A stretch of 64,000 nt of DNA, from positions 992,001 through 1,056,000 of the forward strand of contig NZ_JACHNP010000002.1 of assembly GCF_014206815.1 (NCBI RefSeq). Reading direction: 5' to 3'. Source of the stretch: Xanthomonas sp. F10 (GTDB lineage: Bacteria > Pseudomonadota > Gammaproteobacteria > Xanthomonadales > Xanthomonadaceae). Below are positions 44,341-55,649 of the stretch, in pieces; positions within the stretch are counted from its first letter, which is position 1, and every line of letters begins with the position of its first letter. A model generated the notes under the pieces. It worked only from the letters and a program-made list of their open reading frames with translations, was not told the origin of the DNA and searched no databases. The position numbers and the translations under genes were made by a program.

Positions 44341-46392
44341 TCATTGCAGACCCTGGCCCATGGTCTTCAGCAACTCGCCCTGGTAATCGCCGCTGAATTC
44401 CCAGAAGAACGCGCCGCCCAGGCCCTGGGCCTTGACGTAGTTCATCTTCTCGGTGACCAGTGCCGGGTCGTCGTAACTCCAGAAGGTGCTGCCGTCGTAC
44501 TTCCAGTGCGCGCGCGCCTGCGCGTCGACGTAGCTGGTGCCGGCGCGGCCGCGCAACACCTTGTAGTCCTCGATGCCGGCTTCGTAAGTGCCCGCCGCGG
44601 CGCTGCCGCTCTGGTACAGGCCGTGGTTGACGTTGGGCACGTTGGTCCAGCCGCGCCCGTAGAAACCGATGCCGAGGTTGAGCTTGGCGGCCGGCACGCC
44701 ACGGTCGAGGAAGGCCTGGATGGCGTCGTTGCTATTGTAGTAACGCTGGTCGCCGCTGGATGGATCGGCCGGCGATTCGAACAGCGCGGAGTGATGGTTG
44801 GTCTGCGGATCCCAGGCGCCGTGGAAGTCGTAGGTCATCACGTTGAGGTAGTCCAGGTATTGCGCGTACAGGTTCGGGTCGGTGACGCGGATCTTGTCGA
44901 TGCCGGCGCCGACCGCCACGGTCAGCAGCAGCCCCGGCCGCACTTGGTCGAGCTGGCGGCGGAACTCGGCCAGCAACGCGGTGAAGTTCTGCCGGTCCTC
45001 GGGCGTGCCGCAGGCGATGCCGCAGGCCACCGGGTATTCCCAGTCGATGTCGATGCCGTCGAACACGCCAGCCGCGGCCGCGTTGCCGCCGGCGCCGTCG
45101 GTGACGGGCAGGTTGCCGCGGATGTAGGCGTCGATGCACGAGGCGACGAAGGCCTGGCGGTTCTCGGCGCGCGCGGCGCTGGAGAAGCCGCGCGACCAGG
45201 TCCAGCCGCCCAGCGAGATCAGCACCTTCAACCCGGGGTGCGCGGCCTTGAGCTTCTTCAACTGGTTCCAGTTGCCGCGCAGCGGCTGGTCCCAGGTGTC
45301 GCCCACGCCGTCCACGCTCTGCGCGGCGGAGAACGCCTTGGTGTAGTCGGCGAAGGCGTCGCCGCCGGCGCCGGTGCTGCTGTCGGAGGGCTGGGTGACG
45401 CCGACTTCGCAGCGGTTGTTGCGGACGTTGCCGAACGCGTAGTTGATATGGGTCAGGTAGCCGGCCGCGCCGCTGGCCTGGATGTCGCGCACCTGGTAGT
45501 TGCGGCCGTAGATGCCCCATTGGGTGAAGTAGCCGATCACGCGCTTGCCGCCGCCGGCGCTGGCGGGCAGGGTGCGCACGCTCAGCGCGGCGCTGCTCGC
45601 CGAGACGTTGCCGGCGTTGTCGCGGGCGCGGACCGCATAGGCGTACGCGGTGTCGGCGGTCAGCGCCGAATCGGTGTAAGCGGTGGTGGTGGAGGTGCCC
45701 ACGCGGTTGCCGTCGCGGAGGATGTCGTAGCCGGCCAGGCCGCTGCCGCCGGCATTGTCGGCGGCGGCATTCCAGCTCAGGGTGATGGCGTTGCTGGCGC
45801 GTGTGGCCGCGGCCAGGCCGGTCGGCACGCTGGGTGCGGTGGTGTCGCTCGATGGCGCCGCGACGGTGATCGCGACCGCCGCGGAGGTGCTGCGCGCGCC
45901 GGCGTTGTCGGTGGCCACGGCAGTCAGGCTGTAGCTGCCGGCCGCCGCGCCGCTCCAGGCGAGCGTGTAGGGCGCGCCGCTCACGCTGCCCAGCGAGGTG
46001 GCGCCGCGGAAGAATTCGACCCGCGCGACGCTGCCGTCCGCATCATTGGCCGAGGCCTGCAGGGTGATGGTGTTGCCGACCACGAAGCGGGTGCCGGCGG
46101 TGGGCGCGGTCAGGGCCACGCTCGGCGGCTGGTTGGCCGAACTGCCGTCGCAGGTGCCCAGGTCCTGATACCAGCCGCAACTGGTGCAGTAGGTCGGCGC
46201 GGTGTTCCAGATCGGACCGTTGGCGCGGTACAGGTGACCGGCGTAGGTCAGGGTATCGCCGGCGGCGTAGATGGTGGCCGGATTCCAGGCGGCGACCCCG
46301 CTGCACGCGGCGGCCCAGGCCTGGCCGGGCACGAGGCCGGCCAGGACGAAACAGCAGAACAGCAACCACGATCCAGCGGATTTCGTGTGCAT
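44341..46392 (-). CDS. secreted multidomain chitinase, GH18
   Basis: A 683-residue exported chitinase. The order is: signal peptide (1-28); CBM5/12 chitin-binding module (about 29-80, AWNPATIYAAGDTLTYAGHLYRA split by AWN/W/Y aromatics); an Ig-like domain (about 88-185); a fibronectin-III domain (about 195-285); and a GH18 catalytic domain from about 295 (VIGYFTQWGIYGRN). The GH18 signature DGIDIDWEYP puts the proton-donor glutamate at E452. It should hydrolyse chitin to chitooligosaccharides outside the cell. ATG 46392 has GGAGG eight bases upstream; the frame is open a further 57 codons but that part is promoter DNA. Two NagR-type palindromes lie 150-220 bp upstream. Confidence 0.95.
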   Translation of the reverse strand: MHTKSAGSWLLFCCFVLAGLVPGQAWAAACSGVAAWNPATIYAAGDTLTYAGHLYRANGPIWNTAPTYCTSCGWYQDLGTCDGSSANQPPSVALTAPTAGTRFVVGNTITLQASANDADGSVARVEFFRGATSLGSVSGAPYTLAWSGAAAGSYSLTAVATDNAGARSTSAAVAITVAAPSSDTTAPSVPTGLAAATRASNAITLSWNAAADNAGGSGLAGYDILRDGNRVGTSTTTAYTDSALTADTAYAYAVRARDNAGNVSASSAALSVRTLPASAGGGKRVIGYFTQWGIYGRNYQVRDIQASGAAGYLTHINYAFGNVRNNRCEVGVTQPSDSSTGAGGDAFADYTKAFSAAQSVDGVGDTWDQPLRGNWNQLKKLKAAHPGLKVLISLGGWTWSRGFSSAARAENRQAFVASCIDAYIRGNLPVTDGAGGNAAAAGVFDGIDIDWEYPVACGIACGTPEDRQNFTALLAEFRRQLDQVRPGLLLTVAVGAGIDKIRVTDPNLYAQYLDYLNVMTYDFHGAWDPQTNHHSALFESPADPSSGDQRYYNSNDAIQAFLDRGVPAAKLNLGIGFYGRGWTNVPNVNHGLYQSGSAAAGTYEAGIEDYKVLRGRAGTSYVDAQARAHWKYDGSTFWSYDDPALVTEKMNYVKAQGLGGAFFWEFSGDYQGELLKTMGQGLQ

Positions 46393-46541
46393 GGTGACGC
46401 CTCCGATGCGGTAGGTAACGCGACTGAGGAGCGGCGGTTCGCCGCTGTCTGGTTCCTTGGATCCGATCACCCGGGAGCGTGTGGCGCCGACGTCGTGTGG
46501 CGTTCGTGCGCGGACCGGGCAGGCGCAGGGTTCTGGCCAGA

Positions 46542-46555
46542 AGACAACGTTGTCA
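46542..46555. promoter_or_regulatory. NagR-type operator upstream of chitinase (proximal)
   Basis: AGACAACGTTGTCA contains a perfect 12-bp palindrome (GACAACGTTGTC). On the minus strand it overlaps TTGACA, a possible -35, exactly as at the receptor and glucokinase. Confidence 0.68.
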
Positions 46556-46600
46556 ACAGACAATTCAGGCGAATGCGAGATGTATCAAAAATCACTGCGA

Positions 46601-46614
46601 TGACAACGTTTTCA
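46601..46614. promoter_or_regulatory. NagR-type operator upstream of chitinase (distal)
   Basis: TGACAACGTTTTCA differs from the symmetric core at one position. It is 59 bp from the proximal site centre to centre, a spacing that could allow loop formation by a LacI-family tetramer. No gene is seen in the rest of 46393-46813. Confidence 0.6.
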
Positions 46615-46813
46615 TGAACGGCTGATGCTGCAGCGCAATGGCTGCATATCGGGCACGTCTGCGTATGCGGGGCGCGGGCGGGCACGGTGCGTGGCGGGGC
46701 GAGGTTCGTGCGGCGCCCCAGGCGACGTGCTGTCGCCGCCGGCACGCCGCCACGATGCGCGCAAGCCGCGTTCGTGCCGCCGTGCCGGCACCAATGGCGT
46801 GGCGAATGTGGGG

Positions 46814-47824
46814 TCAGGGCGCCTTGACCAGCGCCTCGAGCAACGCGGCATTGAAGCGTTGCGGCGCTTCCACCTGCGGGGAATGGCCGAGGTCGTCGAA
46901 GGCGACCAGGCGCGCGCCGGGGATCGCCGCGGCCGCGCGCTTGCCCAGGGCTGGATAGTCGCCCAGGGTCGCGGCCAGCGCCGGTGGCGCCAGATCCTTG
47001 CCGATCGCGGTGCGGTCGCGCTGGCCGATGAACAGCGTGGTCGGCACGCGCAGTTGCGGGAAGCGCTGCACCACCGGCTGGTTGAACACCATGTCCGAGG
47101 TCAGCGCCTGGTTCCAGGCCACGCGATCGCCGCCGGGGCCGGCGTACAGGCCCGCCTGCATGCTCACCCAACGGTCGTACTCGGGCTTCCACTGTCCGCC
47201 GTAGTAGACGCTCTGCTGGTACTGCTTGATCGAGGCCGCGTCGGTCCTGCGCTCCTTGGCGTACCAGTCGTCGACGCTGCGCCAGGGCACGCCGGCCGCC
47301 TTCCAGTCCTCCAGCCCGATCGGGTTCACCAGCAGCAACTGGCTCACGTCCTGCGGATACTGCAGCGCGTAGTGCGCGGCGAGCATGCCGCCCATCGAAT
47401 GGCCGACGACCACGGCGCGGGTCACCCCGGCCTGTTGCAGCAACGCATGGGTGTTGGCCGCCAGTTGCGCGAAGGTGAACTGGTAGGCCTGTGGCTTGCT
47501 CGACTTGCAGAAGCCGATCTGGTCCGGCGCCAGCACCCGGTAGCCCTGTGCCACCAGCGCGGCGATCGTCGATTCCCAGGTCGCTGCGCAGAAGTTCTTG
47601 CCGTGCAGCAGCACCACCGTGCGGCCGTTCGGCGTGCCGGTCGGGGCCACATCCATGTACGCCATCTGCAGCGACTGGCGCTGCGAATCGAAGCGGTACC
47701 AGTGCACCGGGTAGGGATAGGCGAAGCCTTCCAGTTGCGCGCCGTAGCGCGGCGATGCGTCGGTGGCCGTGGCGGATGCGAGCGGCGACAGGGCGAGGGC
47801 GGCGAGCAGCAGGCAATGGCGCAT
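46814..47824 (-). CDS. secreted alpha/beta hydrolase
   Basis: A 336-residue exported hydrolase with a signal peptide (1-23). LLHGKNFCAATWE forms the oxyanion loop, VLAPDQIGFCKSSKP the strand after it, VVVGHSMGGMLAAHYAL the nucleophile elbow, IGQRDRTAIGK the acid and FDDLGHSPQVEAPQ the histidine. It resembles haloalkane dehalogenase/epoxide hydrolase-type and lipase-type proteins; substrate unknown. ATG 47824 is chosen because it begins a good signal peptide. Confidence 0.88.
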   Translation of the reverse strand: MRHCLLLAALALSPLASATATDASPRYGAQLEGFAYPYPVHWYRFDSQRQSLQMAYMDVAPTGTPNGRTVVLLHGKNFCAATWESTIAALVAQGYRVLAPDQIGFCKSSKPQAYQFTFAQLAANTHALLQQAGVTRAVVVGHSMGGMLAAHYALQYPQDVSQLLLVNPIGLEDWKAAGVPWRSVDDWYAKERRTDAASIKQYQQSVYYGGQWKPEYDRWVSMQAGLYAGPGGDRVAWNQALTSDMVFNQPVVQRFPQLRVPTTLFIGQRDRTAIGKDLAPPALAATLGDYPALGKRAAAAIPGARLVAFDDLGHSPQVEAPQRFNAALLEALVKAP

Positions 47825-47892
47825 GGGAGCGGGGCGGCAGGCGTGATGGAGCACGACCTTAGCCCGGCCCACGCGTGCGAGGCGTCAACGCG

Positions 47893-50800
47893 TTACGCCG
47901 GCGGCAGGCTGCCGCCGTTGTGCACCAGGGTCAGGCAGGCGTGGCGCTGCATCTGCCCCAGCGGTTCCTGCAGCGCCGCCAGCACCTGTTCGGCCTGCGC
48001 GCCGAGCACCGGCCGGTACGCGGCCCAGCCGTTGCGGCCCTTGGCCTTGGCCTGGTACAGCGCGCGATCGGCCAGCACCAGCAGCTGTTCCCAGCCGAGC
48101 AGGTTGTCGGGATCGTGCACGAACGGGAATTCGGCCAGTCCGATCGAGCAGGTGACCCGGCCCTGGCGGCCGTGGTCGAACACGAACGGGTGCGCGGCCA
48201 CCGCGCGGCACAGCCGTTCGGCGGCCATGGTGAGGTTCTCGCGCGGCGCGGAGCGCAGCACCAGCAGGAACTCCTCGCCGCCCCAGCGCACCACGTAGTC
48301 GCTTTCGCGGGTCAGCCGCACCAGCAACTGCGCCATCTGCTGCAGCACCGCGTCGCCGGTGTGATGGCCGCCGCTGTCGTTGATCGACTTGAAGTGATCG
48401 ATGTCGATCAGCGCGAACAGCATGCCCGAGGACAGCATGTCCTCGTCGTTGGCGGCCATGCGCCGGTACAGCGCGATGTCGCTGGGAATGTGCAGCGACA
48501 GGTAGCGGCGGTTGCGCAACTGGGTCAGTTCGTCGGTGAAGCTGGCCTCCTGCAGGCGCTGGTTGGCTGCCTGCAGCGCCTGCGTGCGATCGCGCACCTG
48601 GCGCTCCAGGATCTCGCGCTGGCGCCGGTTGTGCAGCCGCGCCAGGCACACGGCAGAAAGCAGCAGGGCGAACGCGCCCAGTGCCAGCAGCAGCTTGTAG
48701 GACGCCGTTTCCTGGAAGCGCAGCGCGATGCGCAGCGGCAGCCGCGCCGGCGCCGCCGCCCACACGCCGGCGTTGTTGCTGCCGGTGACCTCGAACACGT
48801 AGTCGCCGCCGGGCAGGTTGGTGTAGCTGACCGACCGCTGGCGGATGTCGTCGAGGGTGCGCCAGTTGCGGTCGTAGCCGAGCAGCCGGTAGCGCAGCTC
48901 GACGTTCTGCGGCGCCTGGAACGAGGCGGCGGTGAACTCGAAGTCGAGGTCGCGCGCGGCTTCGGGCAGCGGCGCGGGCAGCGCCTGCGGCGTCAGCCAC
49001 TGGCCCAGCGCGCGTACCCGCTCCACCACCGGCTGCGGCGCCACCGGATTCTTGACGATGCCGGCGGTGTCCAGGGCGACCACGCCGTCGCGGCTGGGCA
49101 GCCACAGCGCGCCGTGCTTGATGAAGCCCTTGCCGTTGCCGGCGCCGTTGCAGCACATGCCCTGCACACCGCCATGGCGCTGCGCGCGCTCGGTGAGCAT
49201 CAGCTCGGCGTTCAGCGGCGCCTGCGGCGACGCCGCGTGGCGCTGCAGGTCGGCCAGGCGCACCCGGTAGACCCCGCGCAGGCCGGCCACCCAGATCCCG
49301 CCGCGGCCGTCGTCGGCGATGAAGAAGGCGGCGTTCACCGGCAGCCCGTCCTGCTCGCCGAACGCATACCAGTGCGTCCCGTCGAACAACCACAACTGCT
49401 CGTTGAGGGTGCCGACCAGCCACTGCCCATCGGGCAGTTCGTGGATCGCGGTGACGTCGGCGCTGGCCAGCGCCGAGCCCGGCGGGGCGAGGGCGACCAG
49501 GCGCTCGCCGCGCAGTTCGTACAGGCCCGACTGCGCGCCGACGAGCAGGCGGCCGCCGCGGGTCTCGTGGACCAGGCGCACGCGCGGATCGCGCAGGCCG
49601 TCGGTCGTGCCGTAGCGGCGCAGCCGCGTGCCGTCGCTGCGGAACAGGCCGTCGTCGCTGGCGAACCACAGCCGCTGCGCACGGTCGCGGACGATGCCGC
49701 TGACCTGCAGGTCGCGCAGCGGCGCCATCCAGGCCGGCTGGCTGAGCCGGCCGTCGCGGTACAGGGCGGCGCCATGGCGCGTGCCGATCCACAGTTGCCC
49801 GGGTTCGGCCAGCAAGGTGTAGGGCGCCTCGTTGTGCAACTGGGCCAGGCTCAGGTGCTGCTGGTAGCGGCCAGCGCGCAGCTGCGACAGGCCGCTGTCG
49901 GTGCCGACCCACAGCGATCCGTCCGGGTCGCGGGCCAGGGTCCAGACCAGCGCGTCGTCCAGCCCTTCGTGGGTGCTGTAGCGGCGGGTCCAGCCGTTCC
50001 ACAGCCGGGTCGCGCCGTTCCAACTGCTGCCCAGCCACAGGTTGCGCTCGCGATCCTCGAAGATGGCGTTGACGCCGATGTTCGGCTTGCTTTCCGGGCT
50101 GCGCTCGACGATCGCGCCATCGCGCACGCGCAGCAGCGCGCCGGGCTGTCCCACCCACAGGTTGCGGTCGCTGTCCTCGAACAGGGCCTGCACCGCGCGT
50201 CGGCTCAGGCCGCTGGCATCGGGCAGCCATTGCCAGCGCCCGTCGCGGCGCAACAGCAGGCCGTCGTGGGTGCCGGCCCAGACCGTGCCTTGCGCCTCCA
50301 GCAGGTGCTGCACCGGCGCGGCGCCGGCCTCCTGCGGCAGTGCCAGCGCCTCCGGCGCGTCCTGGCCGGCGACGAAGCGCAGCACGGCTCCGCGCGTCCC
50401 CACCCACAGCGCGTCGGTGCGCGGCAGCAACGCAGAGGCGCCGCCGGCGATGCGATAACGCAGCTGCAGGCGATCGTCCTGCACCGCGTACACGCCATCC
50501 TGCGCCGCGACCAGCACGGTGCCGCGCGCATCGGTGGCGATCGCCTCGATGTTGAGCAGCGGCGCCTGCGGATCCTGCGGCAGCAGCGTGGAGAAGCGTC
50601 CGTCGCGGTAGCGCGACAGGCCGCGGTAGGTGCCGATCCACAACGTGCCGGCAGGATCGACGTGCAGCGCCTTGATCAGGTTGCCCGGCAGGTGCGCCGG
50701 CGCGCCTTCGTTGAACGAGGTCATGCGCACGCCGTCGAAGCGGGTCAGCCCGCCCATCGTGCCGATCCACAGGTAGCCCTGGCGGTCCTGCGCGAACGCC

Positions 50801-50979
50801 TGCACGCTCAGCTGCGGCAGGCCCTGGTCCAGGCCCCAGCCTTCACGCTCGTAGTGATTGAACTGCTTGTCCGGCTGCAGTGCCCGTGCCTGCGGCACAC
50901 TCGCGCTCCACGCTGTCGAGAGCATGGCCAGCTGTAGCGCCAGCAGGCGCCAGGAGGTGTGTGGGAACCGCAAGAGCAT
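47893..50979 (-). CDS. diguanylate cyclase with periplasmic two-component-regulator propeller
   Basis: A 1028-residue membrane sensor. A signal peptide or anchor (about 1-33) is followed by a long series of propeller repeats of the form [32 protein letters not shown] and [17 protein letters not shown] (about 50-620). Then come a Y_Y_Y domain ([16 protein letters not shown]), a transmembrane helix ([20 protein letters not shown]), a coiled coil and a GGDEF domain. The active-site motif is GGEEF at 900-904, so c-di-GMP synthesis is expected. RESD five residues before it is an inhibitory I-site. The ligand is unknown; extracellular carbohydrates are typical guesses for such propellers. Confidence 0.92.
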   Translation of the reverse strand: MLLRFPHTSWRLLALQLAMLSTAWSASVPQARALQPDKQFNHYEREGWGLDQGLPQLSVQAFAQDRQGYLWIGTMGGLTRFDGVRMTSFNEGAPAHLPGNLIKALHVDPAGTLWIGTYRGLSRYRDGRFSTLLPQDPQAPLLNIEAIATDARGTVLVAAQDGVYAVQDDRLQLRYRIAGGASALLPRTDALWVGTRGAVLRFVAGQDAPEALALPQEAGAAPVQHLLEAQGTVWAGTHDGLLLRRDGRWQWLPDASGLSRRAVQALFEDSDRNLWVGQPGALLRVRDGAIVERSPESKPNIGVNAIFEDRERNLWLGSSWNGATRLWNGWTRRYSTHEGLDDALVWTLARDPDGSLWVGTDSGLSQLRAGRYQQHLSLAQLHNEAPYTLLAEPGQLWIGTRHGAALYRDGRLSQPAWMAPLRDLQVSGIVRDRAQRLWFASDDGLFRSDGTRLRRYGTTDGLRDPRVRLVHETRGGRLLVGAQSGLYELRGERLVALAPPGSALASADVTAIHELPDGQWLVGTLNEQLWLFDGTHWYAFGEQDGLPVNAAFFIADDGRGGIWVAGLRGVYRVRLADLQRHAASPQAPLNAELMLTERAQRHGGVQGMCCNGAGNGKGFIKHGALWLPSRDGVVALDTAGIVKNPVAPQPVVERVRALGQWLTPQALPAPLPEAARDLDFEFTAASFQAPQNVELRYRLLGYDRNWRTLDDIRQRSVSYTNLPGGDYVFEVTGSNNAGVWAAAPARLPLRIALRFQETASYKLLLALGAFALLLSAVCLARLHNRRQREILERQVRDRTQALQAANQRLQEASFTDELTQLRNRRYLSLHIPSDIALYRRMAANDEDMLSSGMLFALIDIDHFKSINDSGGHHTGDAVLQQMAQLLVRLTRESDYVVRWGGEEFLLVLRSAPRENLTMAAERLCRAVAAHPFVFDHGRQGRVTCSIGLAEFPFVHDPDNLLGWEQLLVLADRALYQAKAKGRNGWAAYRPVLGAQAEQVLAALQEPLGQMQRHACLTLVHNGGSLPPA

Positions 50980-51090
50980 GCCAATGCCGGATCGGCCGAC
51001 GTCTCTTGCGTTAGCGGCATCGCCGCGCCGATCTTTATCCGCGCGGCGGCGGGGACGCTGGCGATCGCACGGGCCAGCGTCCAAGGCGGC

Positions 51091-52473
<1,383 letters not shown>

Positions 52474-52560
52474 GCGCGTGCCGAAGGGGTGGGCGAAAGA
52501 CCGTCTATTCTATGCTTCCGGCGCACGGCACAGGCCCGCAGCGCAGCATTGGACGCGAGC

Positions 52561-52809
52561 ATGTCCCTGACCCTGTACCAGCGCGACGACTGCCATCTGT
52601 GCGACCAGGCCCTGCAGGTGCTGGCGCAGGCGCGCGTGCCCGAGCCGGTCAGCGTGTTCATCGACGACGACGCAGCGCTGGAGGCACGCTATGGCGTGCG
52701 CGTGCCGGTGCTGCGCGCTGCGGACGGGCGCGAACTGGACTGGCCGTTCGATGCCGCCGGCGTGCGCGCGTGGCTGGCGATCTGCTCGGCCCCACCCGAA
52801 AGGCGATGA
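52561..52809 (+). CDS. glutaredoxin/thioredoxin-like small protein
   Basis: An 82-residue thioredoxin-fold protein of the glutaredoxin-like DUF836 type. The redox motif is C-H-L-C (LYQRDDCHLCDQAL, near residues 11-14), and the cis-proline strand is VRVPVLRAADGRELDWPFD. It is shorter than classical glutaredoxins and common as a single copy in Xanthomonadaceae. It starts at ATG 52561 in a long open frame whose upstream part is antisense to sdaA. Confidence 0.9.
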   Translation: MSLTLYQRDDCHLCDQALQVLAQARVPEPVSVFIDDDAALEARYGVRVPVLRAADGRELDWPFDAAGVRAWLAICSAPPERR

Positions 52810-52883
52810 CCGGCTTGCGATGCGTGACCAGCCTCGTCATTCTGCTTTGTCCCTGGATTTGCAGGCTTTTTTGAACCTGGCCT

Positions 52884-53516
52884 ATGCTGACCATTCTCGG
52901 CAACCGTACGTCCATCAACGTCCGCAAGGTCCACTGGGCGTGCATCGAACTCGCGTTGCCGTTCCGGCAGCAGGATGTCTGCGCGCCGTCGGTGCTGGCG
53001 ACGCCGGTGAGGTCCGGGTCAGCGACCGCCGCACTCAATCCCAATGGAATGGTGCCGGTGTTGCTGGACGACGATTTCGTGCTGTGGGAATCCAACAGCA
53101 TTCTGCGCTACCTCGCCAATCGCTACGGCGACGGGGCGTTGTATCCAACCGAGGCCAAGGCGCGAGCGCGGGTCGATCAATGGCTGGACTGGCAGGCGTC
53201 GGATCTGAATGGCGCGTGGCGCTATGCGTTCCTGGCGCTGGTGCGCGGGGCGCCGCATCCGGCCGAACCTGCACAGATCCAGGCCTCGCTCGCGGCCTGG
53301 GCGCGATTCATGGCGGTGCTGGACCAGCACCTGGCCGACACCGGTGGCTACGTCGCTGGCGAGCACTTTAGTCTGGCCGACATCGCCATCGGCCTGTCGG
53401 TGCATCGCTGGTACCGCACGCCGTTCGAGCATCCGCCGCTGCAGGCGGTGGACGCCTACTACCGGCGCCTCGGCCGCCGCGCCGGTTTCGTCGTGCAGTG
53501 CGCCGGCGTCGCCTGA
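52884..53516 (+). CDS. glutathione S-transferase family protein
   Basis: A 210-residue cytoplasmic GST. The N-terminal thioredoxin fold has [19 protein letters not shown] (active-site Ser in RTSINVRK) and [20 protein letters not shown] (cis-Pro and the glutathione-binding ESN). The helical C-terminal domain carries [12 protein letters not shown] with the capping N-box-type Asp. The substrate is not predictable. It follows the glutaredoxin-like gene by 75 bp, and both are thiol-redox proteins. Confidence 0.9.
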   Translation: MLTILGNRTSINVRKVHWACIELALPFRQQDVCAPSVLATPVRSGSATAALNPNGMVPVLLDDDFVLWESNSILRYLANRYGDGALYPTEAKARARVDQWLDWQASDLNGAWRYAFLALVRGAPHPAEPAQIQASLAAWARFMAVLDQHLADTGGYVAGEHFSLADIAIGLSVHRWYRTPFEHPPLQAVDAYYRRLGRRAGFVVQCAGVA

Positions 53517-53531
53517 GCCGCGCATAAAAAA

Positions 53532-53562
53532 AGCGGCGGACCCGACGAGGAAATCCGCCGCT
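53532..53562. terminator. bidirectional terminator between GST and yceI
   Basis: AGCGGCGGA and its complement form a 9-bp stem with a 13-nt loop. The A7 run on the left gives a U-tract for the convergent yceI operon on the minus strand. For the GST gene it is a stem without a T-run. Confidence 0.8.
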
Positions 53563-53592
53563 CAGCGGCCGCGCGCCGCGGCCTGTGGCGAA

Positions 53593-54162
53593 TCACTTCG
53601 CCTTGAACACCACCTTGGTGCTGATCGCGGTTTCGTTGGGGATGGTCTTCGTATCGGCCCAGTCGCCGCCGCCCACGCCGAAGTCCAGGCGCTTGACCGT
53701 GGCCTTGCCGGCCAGCACCGGCTGCGCGCCCGGGGTCCAGGTGAAGGTCAGGGTCACCGGCTTGGACACGCCGCGCAACTCCAGGGTGCCGTCGGCGGCG
53801 AACTGGTTGTTGCCCAGCGCGCGGAACTTGTCGGCGCGATAGTGCGCGGTGGCGAACTTGGCGACGTTGAAGAAATCCGGGCCCTGCAGGGTGGAGTCGC
53901 GGTCGTTGTTGCCGCTCTTGGCGCCGGCCAGCGGGATGGTCACGTCGAGCTTGGCGCCGGCCAGGTTGGCCGGGTCGAAGCTGAGCTTGGTGTCGAAGCC
54001 GGGGAACTGGCCGGTGAACACTTCGCCGTCGTACTTGCTGGCGAACACCAGGGTCGAGCCGGGGGCCTGCACATAGTCGGCGGCCTGCACCGCGGGGGCG
54101 GCGGCGAGCAGGGCCACCAGACTGGCGGCGACGGCGGCGGGGGACGCGAAACGGGTCGACAT
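53593..54162 (-). CDS. YceI family periplasmic protein (1)
   Basis: A 189-residue secreted lipocalin-like protein with a signal peptide (1-27). It has the typical YceI core: YVQAPGSTLVFASKYDGEVFTGQF, DVTIPLAGAKSGN, FNVAKFATAHYRADKF, DGTLELRGVSKPVTLTFTW and VKRLDFGVGGGDWADTKTI. The fold binds isoprenoid lipids such as ubiquinone in a hydrophobic pocket. It is the last gene of a yceI-cytochrome b561-yceI operon. Confidence 0.93.
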   Translation of the reverse strand: MSTRFASPAAVAASLVALLAAAPAVQAADYVQAPGSTLVFASKYDGEVFTGQFPGFDTKLSFDPANLAGAKLDVTIPLAGAKSGNNDRDSTLQGPDFFNVAKFATAHYRADKFRALGNNQFAADGTLELRGVSKPVTLTFTWTPGAQPVLAGKATVKRLDFGVGGGDWADTKTIPNETAISTKVVFKAK

Positions 54163-54174
54163 CGGAACGGCTCC

Positions 54175-54741
54175 TCAGGACTTGGGGGTGAGCCAACCGC
54201 GCGGCAGCATCCGCGCCAGGGTGGCATCGCGTTGGAACAGGTGGTGGTAGAAGGCGGCGCCGGCATGCGCCAGGACCACCGCGATCAGCAGCCAGAAGCC
54301 CCACTCGTGCACCGCGTGCGACAGGTCGCGCAGGTGTTCGTCGGGCGGGCTGAGCTTGGGCACGGCGACCAGGCCGAACCAGCGGAACGGGCGCAGGCCG
54401 CTGCTGGAGTCGTACAGCCAGCCGGACAGCGGGATGGCGAAGATCATCACGTACAGCAGCACGTGGGTGGCGCCAGCGATGCGCTCCTGCCAGCCGGGCG
54501 TGCCCGGCACCGGCTTGGGCGCGCCGGCGTACAGGCGCCAGCCCAGCCGCACGATCACCAGCGCCAGCACGGTCAGGCCCAGCGACTTGTGCGCGGTGTA
54601 GACCCAGAAGTACTTGGGCGTCTTCGGCAGCTCGCCCATGGTCAGGCCGACCACGCCGAGCAGCAGGATCAGGGCGGCGATCAACCAGTGCAGGGTCTGG
54701 CTGACGCTGCCCCAGCGGTCGGCGGTATTGCGTGCGCTCAT
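54175..54741 (-). CDS. cybB: cytochrome b561 (CybB-like)
   Basis: A 188-residue four-helix inner-membrane dihaem cytochrome b561 that transfers electrons from quinol. Haem-ligand histidines are visible in SQTLHWLIA, YTAHKSLGLTV, GATHVLLYVMIFAIPLSGW and WGFWLLIAVVLAHAGAAFYHHL. The start overlaps the upstream yceI stop by four bases. The stop lies 12 bp before the second yceI. YceI quinone binding plus a quinol-oxidising cytochrome suggests one redox function, possibly handling of oxidative or chlorine stress; this is inferred. Confidence 0.94.
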   Translation of the reverse strand: MSARNTADRWGSVSQTLHWLIAALILLLGVVGLTMGELPKTPKYFWVYTAHKSLGLTVLALVIVRLGWRLYAGAPKPVPGTPGWQERIAGATHVLLYVMIFAIPLSGWLYDSSSGLRPFRWFGLVAVPKLSPPDEHLRDLSHAVHEWGFWLLIAVVLAHAGAAFYHHLFQRDATLARMLPRGWLTPKS

Positions 54742-55424
54742 GGCGTGTCGTCCTGCGCGGCCGGCGCGGCGGGCGCCGCCGGCGCGGGGGTATCGGTGGG
54801 TGCGGCCGGTGTGCTGCTGCTCGGTGCCGGCTCCGGCTCGGCCTTGGCGCCGCCTTCGCGGGTGGCCTCGGCCTCGATGCGCAGCTCCACCGTGCCGCCG
54901 ATCACCGACGGCCAAGCACTGATGCCGAAGTCGGCGCGCTGCAGCGTGGCGGTGGCGGAGAAGCCGGCGGTGCGGCGGAACGGCGGCAGCGGATGGCGCT
55001 TCACAGCGTTCAGGGTCACGTCCAGGGTCACCTCGCGGGTGACGCCGTGCAGGGTCAACTGCCCGATCACCTTGGCGTGCTGCGCGTCGATCGGCTCCAC
55101 GCGGGTGGAGACGAACTGCGCCTCCGGGTAGTGCTCGCCATCGAGCAGGTTGTGCGCCAGCGCGGCGCGGTTCCATTTCTCGTCGCCCAGGTCCAGCCGC
55201 TGCAACGGCACCCGCGCCTGCAGCCGCGCGCTGCGCCAGTCGTCCGGGTCGAACACCAGGGTGCCGGTGCTGCCGGACACGGTGCCCAGCGCCTTGGAGA
55301 ACCCGGCGTGCTCGATCGCGAACAGCACCCGCGTGTGCACCGGGTCCAGCGCGTACTGCGCCGGCGCGGCGAAGACGGCGCCCGGCAAGGCCAGCAGGAG
55401 GGCCACGAGAGAGGGTTTGAGCAT
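54738..55424 (-). CDS. YceI family periplasmic protein (2) with Pro/Ala-rich tail
   Basis: A 228-residue secreted YceI-fold protein: signal peptide (1-19), YALDPVHTRVLFAIEHAGFSKALG, LGDEKWNRAALAHNLLDGEHYPEAQF, GQLTLHGVTREVTLDVTLN and LQRADFGISAWPSVIGGTVEL. After about residue 185 comes an unusual 40-residue tail rich in Pro, Ala and Glu, which the first YceI lacks. It is the first gene of the operon and overlaps cybB. Confidence 0.92.
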   Translation of the reverse strand: MLKPSLVALLLALPGAVFAAPAQYALDPVHTRVLFAIEHAGFSKALGTVSGSTGTLVFDPDDWRSARLQARVPLQRLDLGDEKWNRAALAHNLLDGEHYPEAQFVSTRVEPIDAQHAKVIGQLTLHGVTREVTLDVTLNAVKRHPLPPFRRTAGFSATATLQRADFGISAWPSVIGGTVELRIEAEATREGGAKAEPEPAPSSSTPAAPTDTPAPAAPAAPAAQDDTP

Positions 55425-55649
55425 GGAGCGGGGCCGCGCTGGGAGGTCGCCGGATTCTAGTCACAGTCCGGCCCGGCTGCGTACCTGCGGCGCGTAACGG
55501 TTCGTTGCATGCCGCGACAGGTGTGATTTTTACGCCGGCGCGGGGTATAAGAACGCTGCCGCGGCGAGCGGCACACGGAGCGGCCGCCGTGCGCGTCCGG
55601 CCCCGGCAGTGCGCCGGTGTTCATCCGCCGACGTCCCTTGCCGGAGCCG

